21,374 nucleotides of DNA from Pseudomonadota bacterium (GCA_016195115.1 JACQAI010000289.1:1-21374); one strand, 5' to 3'. Shown: positions 1-7,262, counted from the stretch's first letter. A program made the numbers and translations. Notes: a model not told the origin generated them from the letters alone.

Positions 1-515
1 AGGGAGATCAAGAACCGCCGAGTGGTCCGCCGCACCGCGATCCATCCCCGGGCATCGTCTGCCGCATCGCGGACGCGCTGCCAACGCCACAGCACCGCCA
101 ACAGAAGCGCGGCGCCCAGCAAGAGGGTGCGGGTCGCATCCAACTCCCATTCGCGGTGGGGGAACTCGTAGGCACCGGACAACGGATGTCTCAGGACGAT
201 GGCGAGCGCCGCGACCGAGGCCGTGAGGCACGCAAGGGCCAGCACGGCGGCATCGCTGGCCAGCCGACCACGCCGAACGGTGGCGTACACGACCACGGCG
301 ACGAACACGGCCTCGCTCGCCAGGATCCCGGCGATCGAGATCGGCCCGATACCCCGCATCGAATTCGGATCGGGAGGGCGGCCGGCCAGCGCGTAGCCCT
401 CGGCGAACAAGGCGAGGATGCCCGTCCAGAAGAGGAGCGCAGCCGTCAGCGGTCGGGGGCGGCCGGTCCCGGCCGGCCCCGCGCGCCCCGCCGGATCGCG
501 TCCCGGCTGCCCCAT
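1..515 (-). CDS. Polytopic membrane protein, C-terminus beyond window edge
   Basis: The frame is open from an ATG at 515 to the left edge (171 codons visible, no stop), so the gene is partial. After a Pro/Gly/Arg-rich N-terminus of about 22 residues there are four likely membrane helices, around residues 24-44, 55-80, 88-110 and 136-156. A hydrophilic loop with HREWELDATR precedes the fourth. The start overlaps the stop of the upstream epimerase gene as TGATG, which points to translational coupling and the same operon. I do not recognise the family. By context it could serve polysaccharide synthesis or export (a glycosyltransferase of the polytopic type, a polymerase or a flippase accessory), but that is inference only. 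Confidence 0.7.
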   Translation of the reverse strand, partial: MGQPGRDPAGRAGPAGTGRPRPLTAALLFWTGILALFAEGYALAGRPPDPNSMRGIGPISIAGILASEAVFVAVVVYATVRRGRLASDAAVLALACLTASVAALAIVLRHPLSGAYEFPHREWELDATRTLLLGAALLLAVLWRWQRVRDAADDARGWIAVRRTTRRFLIS

Positions 516-1426
516 CACGTCGGTCGCGAGCCCCGCCACCATTCGACGGTCCGTTCGAGCCCGTTGGCCAGCCCGTAGCGCGGCGTGAAGCCGACCGTGT
601 CGAGCAAGGTGGGGATGTCGGCGGCCAGGCAAGGCGGTTCGTCGGCCGGGGTTGGACGGGCGCCGAAATCGATCAGCGTGCTGCGGCCGGTGAGGGTGCC
701 GAGCCGTGCGACGACCTCGCGCACTGCCACGGCCTCGCCCGAGGCGATGTTGAGCGAGCCTTCGACCGCGCTGTCGAGCGTCGCGACGAATGCCCTTGCG
801 ACGTCCTCGGCATGCATGAAGTCGCGCAGCTGCGTGCCCGCTGTGACCGCGGCGCGCCGCCCGGCCAGCAGGTCGTCGAGCAGGCTCGAGATCAGGCGTC
901 CGAGCGGCTCGTGGGGGCCGTACACGAAAAAGATGCGGCCCCACGCCCAGCTCAGCCCGAGACTGGGCGCGGCCTGCTCGAGGCAGCGGCGCAGCGCGTC
1001 CTTGGCGGTGCCATAGAGCGTGCGCGGCGCCAGCGGCGTCGCGATCTCGGAGAGCGTCGCGTGCGACCAGTCGTATTCCGCGCAGCTGCCGGCGATCACG
1101 ACGCGACGGCCGCCGGCGGCTGCGAACGTCCGCACCAGGCGCAGGCTTGCGGCGACCCAGTCGAGGTTCTCGGGCGCCGTCCAGAACCGGCCGGGTACTG
1201 CATACCAGGCGAAATGCAGCAGGTGGGTCGGGTGGACGCGCTCAACCAGCGCCGCCATGGCGCGGTCGTCGAACAGGTCGCAAGCGTGCGCCGTGACCCC
1301 GACCGTGGCGGGCACCGTACCCGCGCCGCGCGCCACGGCATGGACCTCATAACCGCGCTCGACCAGGGCTGCTAGGCTGTGCCGGCCGATGAACCCGCTC
1401 GCCCCGGTCACCAGCGCGCGCGTCAT
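515..1426 (-). CDS. NAD-dependent epimerase/dehydratase family protein (probable NDP-4-keto-sugar reductase or epimerase)
   Basis: This is a 303-aa extended short-chain dehydrogenase. The N-terminus TGASGFIGRH (residues 7-16) is the Rossmann dinucleotide-binding glycine motif. Ser114 in AGSCAEY and Tyr138/Lys142 in LYGTAK form the SDR catalytic triad. The ATG at 1426 is chosen because it sits directly before the Rossmann strand and overlaps the preceding stop as ATGA; the frame stays open 79 codons further upstream, but that stretch lies inside the epimerase gene and reads like a shadow. Given the operon, the likely job is reduction of the 4-keto group of a CDP-linked sugar after methylation and epimerisation, the last step that fixes the sugar. 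The exact substrate cannot be read from the sequence; a C4-epimerase is the alternative. Confidence 0.9.
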   Translation of the reverse strand: MTRALVTGASGFIGRHSLAALVERGYEVHAVARGAGTVPATVGVTAHACDLFDDRAMAALVERVHPTHLLHFAWYAVPGRFWTAPENLDWVAASLRLVRTFAAAGGRRVVIAGSCAEYDWSHATLSEIATPLAPRTLYGTAKDALRRCLEQAAPSLGLSWAWGRIFFVYGPHEPLGRLISSLLDDLLAGRRAAVTAGTQLRDFMHAEDVARAFVATLDSAVEGSLNIASGEAVAVREVVARLGTLTGRSTLIDFGARPTPADEPPCLAADIPTLLDTVGFTPRYGLANGLERTVEWWRGSRPT

Positions 1427-1953
1427 GGCCGATAGTCCGGGTAGGCGGCATCGCGCTCGGACATCACCGGCGGCATGATCGGCCAGGTGATACCGAACGC
1501 CGGGTCGTTCCAGCGCACGCCGCGCGCCGCCTCGGGCACGTAGGCGACCGCCATGGCGTAGAGGATCTCGGTGTCGTCCGCCAAGGTCTGGAAACCGTGG
1601 GCAAAGCCGGGCGGCACGTAGAGCGTGCGCCGGTTGTCGGCGCTCAGCTCGACCGCGAACCACCGGCCGTGTGTCGCCGAGTCGCGCCGCAGATCGACGA
1701 TGACGTCGTGGGCGCCGCCGCGGCTGCAGCGCACCAGCTTCGGCTCCTCGTGGGGCGGCGCTTGGAAGTGCATGCCCCGCAAGGTACCACGCCGGATATT
1801 GTGCGAGACGCTGGTCTGGACGAACTCGCCGGGCAGGCCGGCGGCCAGGAAGGTATCGCGACAGAACGCGCGCGCGAAGAAGCCGCGCTCGTCGCGCGAC
1901 GGCTCGAGTTCGATCACGACGGCGCCGGCCAACGGCGTGGCGACGAACCGCAT
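1423..1953 (-). CDS. dTDP-4-dehydrorhamnose 3,5-epimerase (RmlC/RfbC) family protein
   Basis: The 176-aa product has the full length of RmlC-type cupin epimerases. Family landmarks are DERGFFAR (21-28), the RGTLRGMHFQ strand (55-64) carrying the catalytic-type His62, a VDLRRDS segment, the PPGFAHGF turn, and RGVRWNDPAFGI near the C-terminus. RmlC enzymes epimerise C3 and/or C5 of 4-keto-6-deoxy sugar nucleotides. No dTDP-glucose genes (rmlA, rmlB) are visible here, and the operon makes CDP-glucose, so the natural substrate is probably a CDP-4-keto sugar. It may act only at C5, as in mycarose-type pathways. The ATG overlaps the stop of the methyltransferase gene as TGATG. Confidence 0.93.
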   Translation of the reverse strand: MRFVATPLAGAVVIELEPSRDERGFFARAFCRDTFLAAGLPGEFVQTSVSHNIRRGTLRGMHFQAPPHEEPKLVRCSRGGAHDVIVDLRRDSATHGRWFAVELSADNRRTLYVPPGFAHGFQTLADDTEILYAMAVAYVPEAARGVRWNDPAFGITWPIMPPVMSERDAAYPDYRP

Positions 1954-3185
1954 CAGATCACCCGAACCAGCGGGATTGGCGTGACGAACCTGCCGCCCCA
2001 GCCGCGCACCTCGGCCATCTGCTCGACGATCTCGCGCTCCAGGTTCCAGGGCAGGATGAAGACATAGTCGGGTTTGCGGCGCCGGATCTCGTCGGGCGCC
2101 AGCACCGGGATGCGCGTGCCGGGCAAATAGAGGCCCTGCTTGTGCGGGCTGCGGTCAACCGTGCACGGCAGCAGCTCCGGACCGATGCCGCAGTAGTTGA
2201 GCAGAGTGTTGCCTTTGGCCGGCGCGCCGTAGCCGAGCACGAGCTTGCCGGCGCGGCGCGCCTCGATGAAGAATGTCAGCACGCTGAGCTTGGTCTCGAC
2301 GATGCGTCCGGCGAAGGCGCGGTAGGTGTCCAGGCGATCGAGGCCGGCGGCGGCCTCGCGCGCGAGCAGCGCGGCGACCGTCGGCTGCTCCAGGCGGCGA
2401 CCGGCGTGGCCGACGAACAGGCGCAGCGAGCCGCCGTGGGTCGGCAGCTCCGCGACGTCGAACACCGTGAGGCCGTGATGCGCCAGCACGGTGCGCGCGG
2501 CCTTGAGCGAGAAGTAGTAGAAATGCTCGTGGTAGATGGTATCGAACTGCGCTTGCGCGATCAGGTTCATGAGATGCGGAACCTCGATCGTCAGCACGCC
2601 GTCGGGCGCCAGCAGCAGCTTCAAGCCGGCGACGAAATCGTTGATCTCGGGGACGTGCGCCAGCACGTTGTTGGCCGCGATCAGGTCGGCGGCCGGACCC
2701 TTGCGCAGCAGCTCGTCGGCGAAGCGGCGGCCGAAGAACGCGACCTCGGTCGGAATGCCGCGGTCGATTGCGGCCTGTGCGACGTTGGCCGCCGGCTCGA
2801 CGCCGAGCACCGGGATGCCGCGGGCGTGGAAATATTGCAGCAGGTAGCCGTCGTTGCTGGCGATCTCGATGACCCGGGAGCGGGCGCTCAAGCCCAGCCG
2901 CGCGACCATGTCGGCGGCGTACGCTTCGGCATGCTTCAGCCACGTGTCGGAGAACGACGAAAAGTAGGCGTAATCGTTGAAGATGCGCTCGGGCGCCGAG
3001 AAAAGGCTGAGCTGCACCAGGAAGCACGCGCCACAGATCAGCGCGCGCAGCGGGTAGAACGGCTCCATGGCGCCCAGCTGGTCGGCGCGCAGGAATGCGT
3101 TGGCCAGCGGCGACACGCCGAGATCTGCCACCGTGATCTCAAGCGCGCTGGCGCAGAACCGGCAGGTGCGCGGGTTGGCGCTCAT
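1953..3185 (-). CDS. Class I SAM-dependent sugar C-methyltransferase with N-terminal zinc finger
   Basis: The 410-aa protein has the three-part layout of TylCIII/TcaB9/NovU-type sugar C-methyltransferases. Cys8, Cys11, Cys51 and Cys54 (CRFC and CGAC) form a zinc site. The SAM-binding motif is VIEIASNDGYLL (105-116). His177 and YHEHFYYFS (218-226) match the active-site His/Tyr/Glu/His set known from TcaB9. The C-terminal domain carries GYGAPAKGNTLLN. These enzymes methylate a carbon next to the keto group of a 4-keto-6-deoxy sugar nucleotide, usually C3. The ATG at 3185 is chosen because it precedes the zinc finger directly and overlaps the rfbG stop as ATGA; the frame is open further upstream within rfbG. 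It marks the pathway product as a branched-chain sugar. Confidence 0.93.
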   Translation of the reverse strand: MSANPRTCRFCASALEITVADLGVSPLANAFLRADQLGAMEPFYPLRALICGACFLVQLSLFSAPERIFNDYAYFSSFSDTWLKHAEAYAADMVARLGLSARSRVIEIASNDGYLLQYFHARGIPVLGVEPAANVAQAAIDRGIPTEVAFFGRRFADELLRKGPAADLIAANNVLAHVPEINDFVAGLKLLLAPDGVLTIEVPHLMNLIAQAQFDTIYHEHFYYFSLKAARTVLAHHGLTVFDVAELPTHGGSLRLFVGHAGRRLEQPTVAALLAREAAAGLDRLDTYRAFAGRIVETKLSVLTFFIEARRAGKLVLGYGAPAKGNTLLNYCGIGPELLPCTVDRSPHKQGLYLPGTRIPVLAPDEIRRRKPDYVFILPWNLEREIVEQMAEVRGWGGRFVTPIPLVRVI

Positions 3186-4252
3186 GCCCGCGCCTCGTAG
3201 GCGGCGATCTGCGCATCGACCAGCGCCGCCGCAGCCTCGCCGGCTTGAGCGCGGCGATACCACTCGACCGTCCAGTCGAGCGCCTGGTCGAGCCCGAGTC
3301 GCGGAGCCCAGCCCAGGCGTGCGCACGCCTTGGCGCTGTCGAGGCGCAGCACCGGAGCTTCGTGGGGATGGTCGCCGGGCTGGGCCGTCCAGCGGGCGCC
3401 AGTGCCCCACAGCCGCGCGAGCTCATCGACCAGCGCCGCGACCGGCCGCGCGTCGGTGTCCGCCGGCCCGAAATTCCACGCCTCGGCGACGCCGGGATCG
3501 CGCCACAACCGCTCGGCCAGCAGCAGGTAGCCGGCGAGCGGCTCGAGCACGTGCTGCCAGGGCCGCACCGCGCGGGGGTTGCGGATCTCGACCGGACGAC
3601 CCGCGGCGAAAGCGCGGATGCAGTCGGGCACCAGGCGGTCGGGCGCCCAGTCGCCGCCGCCGATCACGTTGCCGGCGCGCGCCGACGCCACCGCCGGCGT
3701 GCCGCCGGCTGAGAACGCCTGGCGATAGGCGGCCGTGACGAGCTCGGCGCACGCCTTGCTGGCGCTGTAGGGATCGCCGCCGCCAAGCGGATCGGACTCG
3801 CGGTAGGCGGCACCACCGCCGTTCTCGAGATAGCATTTATCGCTCGTCACGCTGAGGATCACGCGCACACCGTCGAGCGCGCGGGCGACCTCCAGGACAT
3901 GCGCTGTACCCAGCACGTTGGTCGCGAAGGTACCGACCGGGTCGGCATAGGAACGGCGCACCAGCGACTGCGCGGCGAGATGCAGGATGATCTCCGGGCG
4001 TGCCGTGCCGGCGGCGCGGCGCACCGCGGCGAGTTCCCGCACGTCGCCGATGGTCGAGGCGACGCGTTCGCCGAGCCGGCTCTGGGTGAACAGGTTGGGC
4101 TCGGTCTCGGGGGCCAGCGCAAAGCCGGTGACCGAGGCGCCGAGGCGCGCCAGCCAGTGGCCGAGCCATCCGCCCTTGAAGCCGGTGTGGCCGGTGATCA
4201 GTACCCGCTTGCCGCGCCAGAACGCGGGCGAGGGACTCACCAGACCTTCCAT
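3182..4252 (-). CDS. rfbG: CDP-glucose 4,6-dehydratase
   Basis: The protein (356 aa from the ATG at 4252) converts CDP-D-glucose to CDP-4-keto-6-deoxy-D-glucose with bound NAD. Diagnostic features are FWRGKRVLITGHTGFKGGWL (11-30), typical of RfbG rather than RmlB, the TSDK active-site segment (136-139), and Tyr162/Lys166 in DPYSASKA. Two starts compete. The ATG at 4252 overlaps rfbF by 16 nt. A GTG at 4240 (352-aa product) overlaps the rfbF stop by 4 nt as GTGA and has a GGAAGG ribosome-binding-like stretch a few bases upstream. I keep the ATG because many RfbF/RfbG pairs seem to end and begin this way, but the GTG is credible. rfbH, which leads to 3,6-dideoxyhexoses, is absent from this operon. 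Confidence 0.96.
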   Translation of the reverse strand: MEGLVSPSPAFWRGKRVLITGHTGFKGGWLGHWLARLGASVTGFALAPETEPNLFTQSRLGERVASTIGDVRELAAVRRAAGTARPEIILHLAAQSLVRRSYADPVGTFATNVLGTAHVLEVARALDGVRVILSVTSDKCYLENGGGAAYRESDPLGGGDPYSASKACAELVTAAYRQAFSAGGTPAVASARAGNVIGGGDWAPDRLVPDCIRAFAAGRPVEIRNPRAVRPWQHVLEPLAGYLLLAERLWRDPGVAEAWNFGPADTDARPVAALVDELARLWGTGARWTAQPGDHPHEAPVLRLDSAKACARLGWAPRLGLDQALDWTVEWYRRAQAGEAAAALVDAQIAAYEARA

Positions 4253-5010
4253 GGCGCTTTGCCGGATTGCCACAGCGTCTCGAGCGTCGCCTTGTCGCGC
4301 AGCGTGTCCATCGGCTGCCAGAAGCCGGCATGGTGATAGGCGGTGAGCTGGCCGTCGCGCGCCAACCCCTCGAGCGGCTCGAGTTCCCACGCCGTGTCGT
4401 CACCGGCAATGCGCTCGATCACCTTGGGCGACAGCACGAAGAAGCCGCCGTTGATCCAGCCGCCGTCACCTTCCGGCTTTTCCTGGAAGCCGGCGACCAG
4501 GTCCTGGTGCATCGCCAGCGCGCCGAAGCGCGCCGGCGGCCTGACGGCGGTCACGGTCGCGAGGCAACCCTTGGCCTCGTGGTGGCGGATCGACGCGGCG
4601 ATGTCGATGTCGGCGAGGCCGTCGCCGTATGTCATGCAGAACGCCTCGTCGCCGAGATAGTCGCGTACGCGCTTGAGCCGGCCGCCCGTCATGGTGTCGG
4701 TGCCGGTCTCGACCAGGGTCACGCGCCATGATTCGGCACGCCGCTGGTGGACCTCCATGCTGTTGTCGGCGAGGTTGAACGTCACGTCGGCCATGTGCAG
4801 GTGATAGTTCGAAAAGTACTCCTTGATCACGTAACCCTTGTAGCCGACGCAGACGATGAACTCGTCGATGCCGTGCGCCGCGTAGAGCTTCATGATGTGC
4901 CAGAGAATCGGCCGGCCACCGATCTCGACCATTGGTTTGGGCCGGGTCTCGGTCTCCTCCGCGAGGCGGGTGCCGAGGCCGCCGGCAAGTATCACCGCCT
5001 TGCTCACCAT
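4237..5010 (-). CDS. rfbF: Glucose-1-phosphate cytidylyltransferase
   Basis: The 257-aa product has exactly the usual RfbF length. It joins CTP and alpha-D-glucose-1-phosphate to give CDP-glucose and pyrophosphate, the entry step of the CDP-sugar pathway in the cytoplasm. The N-terminus AVILAGGLGTRLAEET (5-20) followed by RPKPMVEIGG (23-32) is the nucleotidyltransferase signature loop, with Lys25 expected to bind the phosphate. YGDGLADID (128-136) carries the metal-binding Asp130, and WINGGFFVL and FWQPMDT are typical RfbF segments. The ATG at 5010 is the first gene start of the minus-strand operon and is followed by rfbG with overlap. The 87-bp gap to the divergent oxidoreductase gene should contain its promoter. 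Confidence 0.97.
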   Translation of the reverse strand: MVSKAVILAGGLGTRLAEETETRPKPMVEIGGRPILWHIMKLYAAHGIDEFIVCVGYKGYVIKEYFSNYHLHMADVTFNLADNSMEVHQRRAESWRVTLVETGTDTMTGGRLKRVRDYLGDEAFCMTYGDGLADIDIAASIRHHEAKGCLATVTAVRPPARFGALAMHQDLVAGFQEKPEGDGGWINGGFFVLSPKVIERIAGDDTAWELEPLEGLARDGQLTAYHHAGFWQPMDTLRDKATLETLWQSGKAPWKVW

Positions 5011-5097
5011 GCGCGGGGCACTCCGAAGCCTGATGGCGCGCTTTATAGCGCCGTCGGCGGCTGATAAGACAGCAAAAACCGTGGAAAAGGCGGGTTC
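5011..5097. promoter_or_regulatory. Divergent intergenic region between rfbF and the oxidoreductase gene, with GCGC-TTTATA-GCGC inverted repeat
   Basis: These 87 bp separate two divergent genes and must hold at least one promoter. Positions 5038-5051 form an inverted repeat, GCGC on both sides of TTTATA. On the minus strand its centre reads TATAAA, a plausible -10 element about 32 nt upstream of the rfbF ATG, though no convincing -35 lies 16-18 nt away. On the plus strand GATAAG at about 5063-5068 is a weaker -10 candidate. Promoter assignment is inference. Confidence 0.35.
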
Positions 5098-6072
5098 TTG
5101 GTCGAGACGCGAATCGGACTCGGGCTGATCGGTGCCGGCGACGTCGTGCAGCGCTTCTATCTGCCGGCGCTGGCGGCGCGGCCGCGCTTTCGACTTGCGG
5201 CGATCGCCAGCGCCACGGGGAAAACTGCCGGCGCGCTGGCGGCGCGCCATGACATTGGCGCGGTGTGCGACAGCGCGGCGGCGCTGATCGCGCGTGCGGA
5301 TGTCGACGCGGTGGCGATCTGCACGCCGCCGGACCGTCAGCCGGCGATCGCCGGCGCGGCCCTGGCGGCCGGCAAGCATGTGCTGGTCGAAAAACCCCTG
5401 GCCGCGACCTACGCCGCCGCCGCCGATCTGATCGCCGCGGCCGAGCGCTCCTCCGGCGTGCTCTACTACACGTTCAACAACCGGTTGCGCGAGGAGAACC
5501 AACATCTGACGACCCGCGTGCTCGGCGGCGCGCTCGGCACGCTCGCGTGCCTCGACGTCGAGTGGTTGCGCGCCAAGCCGGTCCGGACCGAGGCTTGGTG
5601 CCGCGATCCGGCGCGCGCCGGCGGCGGCGTGCTCGCCGATCTCGGATCGCACTTGATCATGATCGCGCTCGGCCTGGTGCCCGGCCGGACGCGGTTTTCC
5701 GCACGCTGCACCCTGCAGCGCCGCACCGGCGACCCCGAGGCGCCCGAGGATCTGGCGATCGCCGACGTGACGATCGACGGTCGCCTGCCGCTGCTCCTGA
5801 AGGCGGGTTGGGGCATGGCGTTGGACCGGCCGGCGATCGTCACCCTGCGTGCCTTCGGGCGCGACGGCATGGCGACCAACCTCGACTACGACGGGCCCAA
5901 GGCCGACGGCTACGGTGCGGTGCTGGACCGCTTCGCTGCGCACCTGGAAGCCGACCGGCAGCCCGATCTCGGCATCGTCGACGATGCCGCGCGGCTGCTG
6001 CAGGCGCTCTACGACGCGGCGCGCACCGGCGCCGCGGTCGTCGGGCGGTTCCGCGGCGGCACCTGGAGCTGA
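5098..6072 (+). CDS. Gfo/Idh/MocA family oxidoreductase
   Basis: The 324-aa product is an NAD(P)-dependent sugar or cyclitol dehydrogenase-type protein. The Rossmann motif is GLIGAGDVVQRF (9-20), then AICTPP (73-78) and the family signature VEKP (97-100) with the conserved Lys99. Asp181 and His185 in LADLGSHL match the second catalytic motif. The only in-frame start before the Rossmann strand is TTG at 5098, with an AAAAGGCGGG stretch upstream; no ATG or GTG is available there. It is divergent from the sugar operon and could oxidise or reduce a sugar nucleotide for it, but an unrelated catabolic role is equally possible. The substrate is not predictable from sequence. Confidence 0.9.
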   Translation: MVETRIGLGLIGAGDVVQRFYLPALAARPRFRLAAIASATGKTAGALAARHDIGAVCDSAAALIARADVDAVAICTPPDRQPAIAGAALAAGKHVLVEKPLAATYAAAADLIAAAERSSGVLYYTFNNRLREENQHLTTRVLGGALGTLACLDVEWLRAKPVRTEAWCRDPARAGGGVLADLGSHLIMIALGLVPGRTRFSARCTLQRRTGDPEAPEDLAIADVTIDGRLPLLLKAGWGMALDRPAIVTLRAFGRDGMATNLDYDGPKADGYGAVLDRFAAHLEADRQPDLGIVDDAARLLQALYDAARTGAAVVGRFRGGTWS

Positions 6073-6106
6073 CTAGGGACGAGGCCAGCCGGCGGTCTGC
6101 AATGCG

Positions 6107-6286
6107 TCAGGGCCGCCGGCGCCGGTCCTCGCCATGGAGATAGACGAAAAAACCGACAAAGAACGCGACACCCAGCGCGACCGAGGCTCCGAGCCACACA
6201 AGGTCGGTCGGATGAAGCCACCAAAGCGCCCCGTACGACGCTAAGTCCAGCAGCGCCAGGATGATCCAGAGTGCCGGTCTGATCAC
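6107..6286 (-). CDS. Small two-helix membrane protein (59 aa)
   Basis: A short frame with a GTG start at 6286 and TGA at 6107 encodes 59 residues: a helix at about residues 4-23 (ALWIILALLDLASYGALWW), a short HPTD loop, a helix at about 29-50 (LVWLGASVALGVAFFVGFF), and a basic tail GEDRRRRP. The tail suggests an N-in/C-in hairpin by the positive-inside rule. The hydrophobic pattern is far more protein-like than the competing frames here. There is no strong ribosome-binding site (a GAGGGCGG lies about 16 nt upstream) and no in-frame ATG, so the exact start is uncertain. It converges on the oxidoreductase gene, 34 nt away. I do not recognise a family. Confidence 0.6.
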   Translation of the reverse strand: MIRPALWIILALLDLASYGALWWLHPTDLVWLGASVALGVAFFVGFFVYLHGEDRRRRP

Positions 6287-6503
6287 GCGGCAAACAGGAA
6301 CACCGCCCTCGGCGGCTGGACCAGGGATTTCGCCATCGGCGGCGTTATCTGCGTCGATCTAGCGCAGATTTGACGACGCCGGGTCGCCCGACGGCGCGTC
6401 GGATCCGCCGCTGGTCATCCTGAGCCGGTTGGGGCAGTGGACTTGATCGAGGCGTAAATTCGGACTACCAAGGCGCCGACTTTCAACCGGGAAATGGCAA
6501 TCG
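6287..6503. other. 217-bp intergenic region between divergent small genes
   Basis: No gene is supported here. The region must serve both the 59-aa membrane protein (minus) and the lipoprotein (plus). For the lipoprotein a weak sigma70-like pair can be drawn, TTGATC followed 17 nt later by TACCAA around 6444-6472; this is only a partial match. A GC-rich imperfect inverted repeat (CGCCG at 6377-6381, CGGCG at 6392-6396) has no T-tract. Confidence 0.3.
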
Positions 6504-6815
6504 ATGATAAAGCTAGGCAGGGGTACCGGGCTGTTGACGGCGATGCTCGGAACGGTCGCGCTGGGCATCGCGGCATGCGGAGGCGCGTCGAAGGACGACA
6601 AGGTCGCCTACGAGGGCTGTATCGCGAGCGCCAAGAAGCCTGGCTCGAAGGTCGCGAACGCGACCTTCGCGCCGCAGGATAAGGCGACGTTCGGCTACAT
6701 GCAGGATTCCTCGATCAATGTGAGGATTCCCTACGAGATGGGCGGCCAGAGCGGCACCCACGAGTGCAGCATGCTCAAGCAGGCGGATGGCAGCTACAAG
6801 GATCAACTCGGCTGA
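6504..6815 (+). CDS. Small putative lipoprotein (103 aa)
   Basis: The N-terminus has a positively charged start (MIKLGRG), a hydrophobic core (residues 9-22) and a lipobox IAAC with Cys25, followed by GGASKDD. The mature protein would be about 79 residues, lipid-anchored, with Asp at +6 to +7 rather than +2, so sorting to the outer membrane is plausible. The mature part has only two further cysteines, Cys39 and Cys89, which could form a disulfide in the periplasm. The body is soluble and charged (QDKATFGYMQDSSINVR). The ATG at 6504 is chosen because it starts the signal peptide; the GGGAAA upstream is a modest ribosome-binding site. I do not recognise the family. It ends 3 nt before the stop of the convergent gene. 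Confidence 0.82.
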   Translation: MIKLGRGTGLLTAMLGTVALGIAACGGASKDDKVAYEGCIASAKKPGSKVANATFAPQDKATFGYMQDSSINVRIPYEMGGQSGTHECSMLKQADGSYKDQLG

Positions 6816-6818
6816 AGC

Positions 6819-7226
6819 TCAGGCACGCAACGCCATCATCGCCAAGGCGATCACCCAGAGCGCAAAAGCGGCCATCGCAGTCACCCGAGCGTGCCACATG
6901 TAACGCTCCGCGAGGACGCCCGAAATGAGCTGCTGGCGATAGCTCTCGGGCCACTCTAGCTGGCGGTCGAGCAACACCCAGAGCTCGGTGCGCCGGTAGC
7001 GCACTTGGCCGGCGCGCCAGCTCTTCCACACCAGCACCACGACCATGAGGGTCAGCATGAGGGCGCCGCCGCGCACCGCTAAGCGCATGTCGTGGCTCAT
7101 CCCGGTCATCGCCGTGGCGATGGTCAGGATGCCGAATGCGCAGCCGCGTCGGATGGAAAGGTCGGCGAAATACCGGAGTCGCTCCATGGCGGAGGGCACC
7201 TGGAAGGCCGATTGCCCAAGGATCAT
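6819..7226 (-). CDS. Membrane protein of unknown function (135 aa)
   Basis: The protein has a short cytoplasmic-like N-terminus, a hydrophobic stretch at about residues 30-43 and a strong helix at about 52-67 (GGALMLTLMVVVLVWKSW). A central amphipathic region with RYRRTELWVLLDRQLEWPE follows, then a C-terminal helix at about 114-133. The ELWVLLDR...YRQQLISGVLAERY region looks like a conserved soluble or interfacial segment, but I cannot name a family. The ATG at 7226 is the natural start. It follows the YggT-like and 97-aa membrane genes on the same strand after a 36-nt gap, so the three may be co-transcribed. Confidence 0.75.
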   Translation of the reverse strand: MILGQSAFQVPSAMERLRYFADLSIRRGCAFGILTIATAMTGMSHDMRLAVRGGALMLTLMVVVLVWKSWRAGQVRYRRTELWVLLDRQLEWPESYRQQLISGVLAERYMWHARVTAMAAFALWVIALAMMALRA

Positions 7227-7262
7227 GCCTCAAGACGCCGCGCCAGGGTAATAGCCGTCGCG

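Noticed and set aside
1427..1663. 79-codon N-terminal extension of the SDR epimerase/reductase gene
   Set aside because: It lies within the RmlC-family gene and is Arg-rich; the ATG at 1426 starts directly before the Rossmann strand and gives an ATGA overlap.
5011..5943. Upstream extension of the rfbF frame, antisense to the oxidoreductase
   Set aside because: RfbF has its family length from the ATG at 5010; the extension lacks any motif and opposes a gene with clear Rossmann and EKP signatures.
6377..6396. GC-rich imperfect inverted repeat upstream of the lipoprotein gene
   Set aside because: Short CGCCG/CGGCG arms are expected by chance at this GC content and no T-tract follows, so it is not called a terminator.
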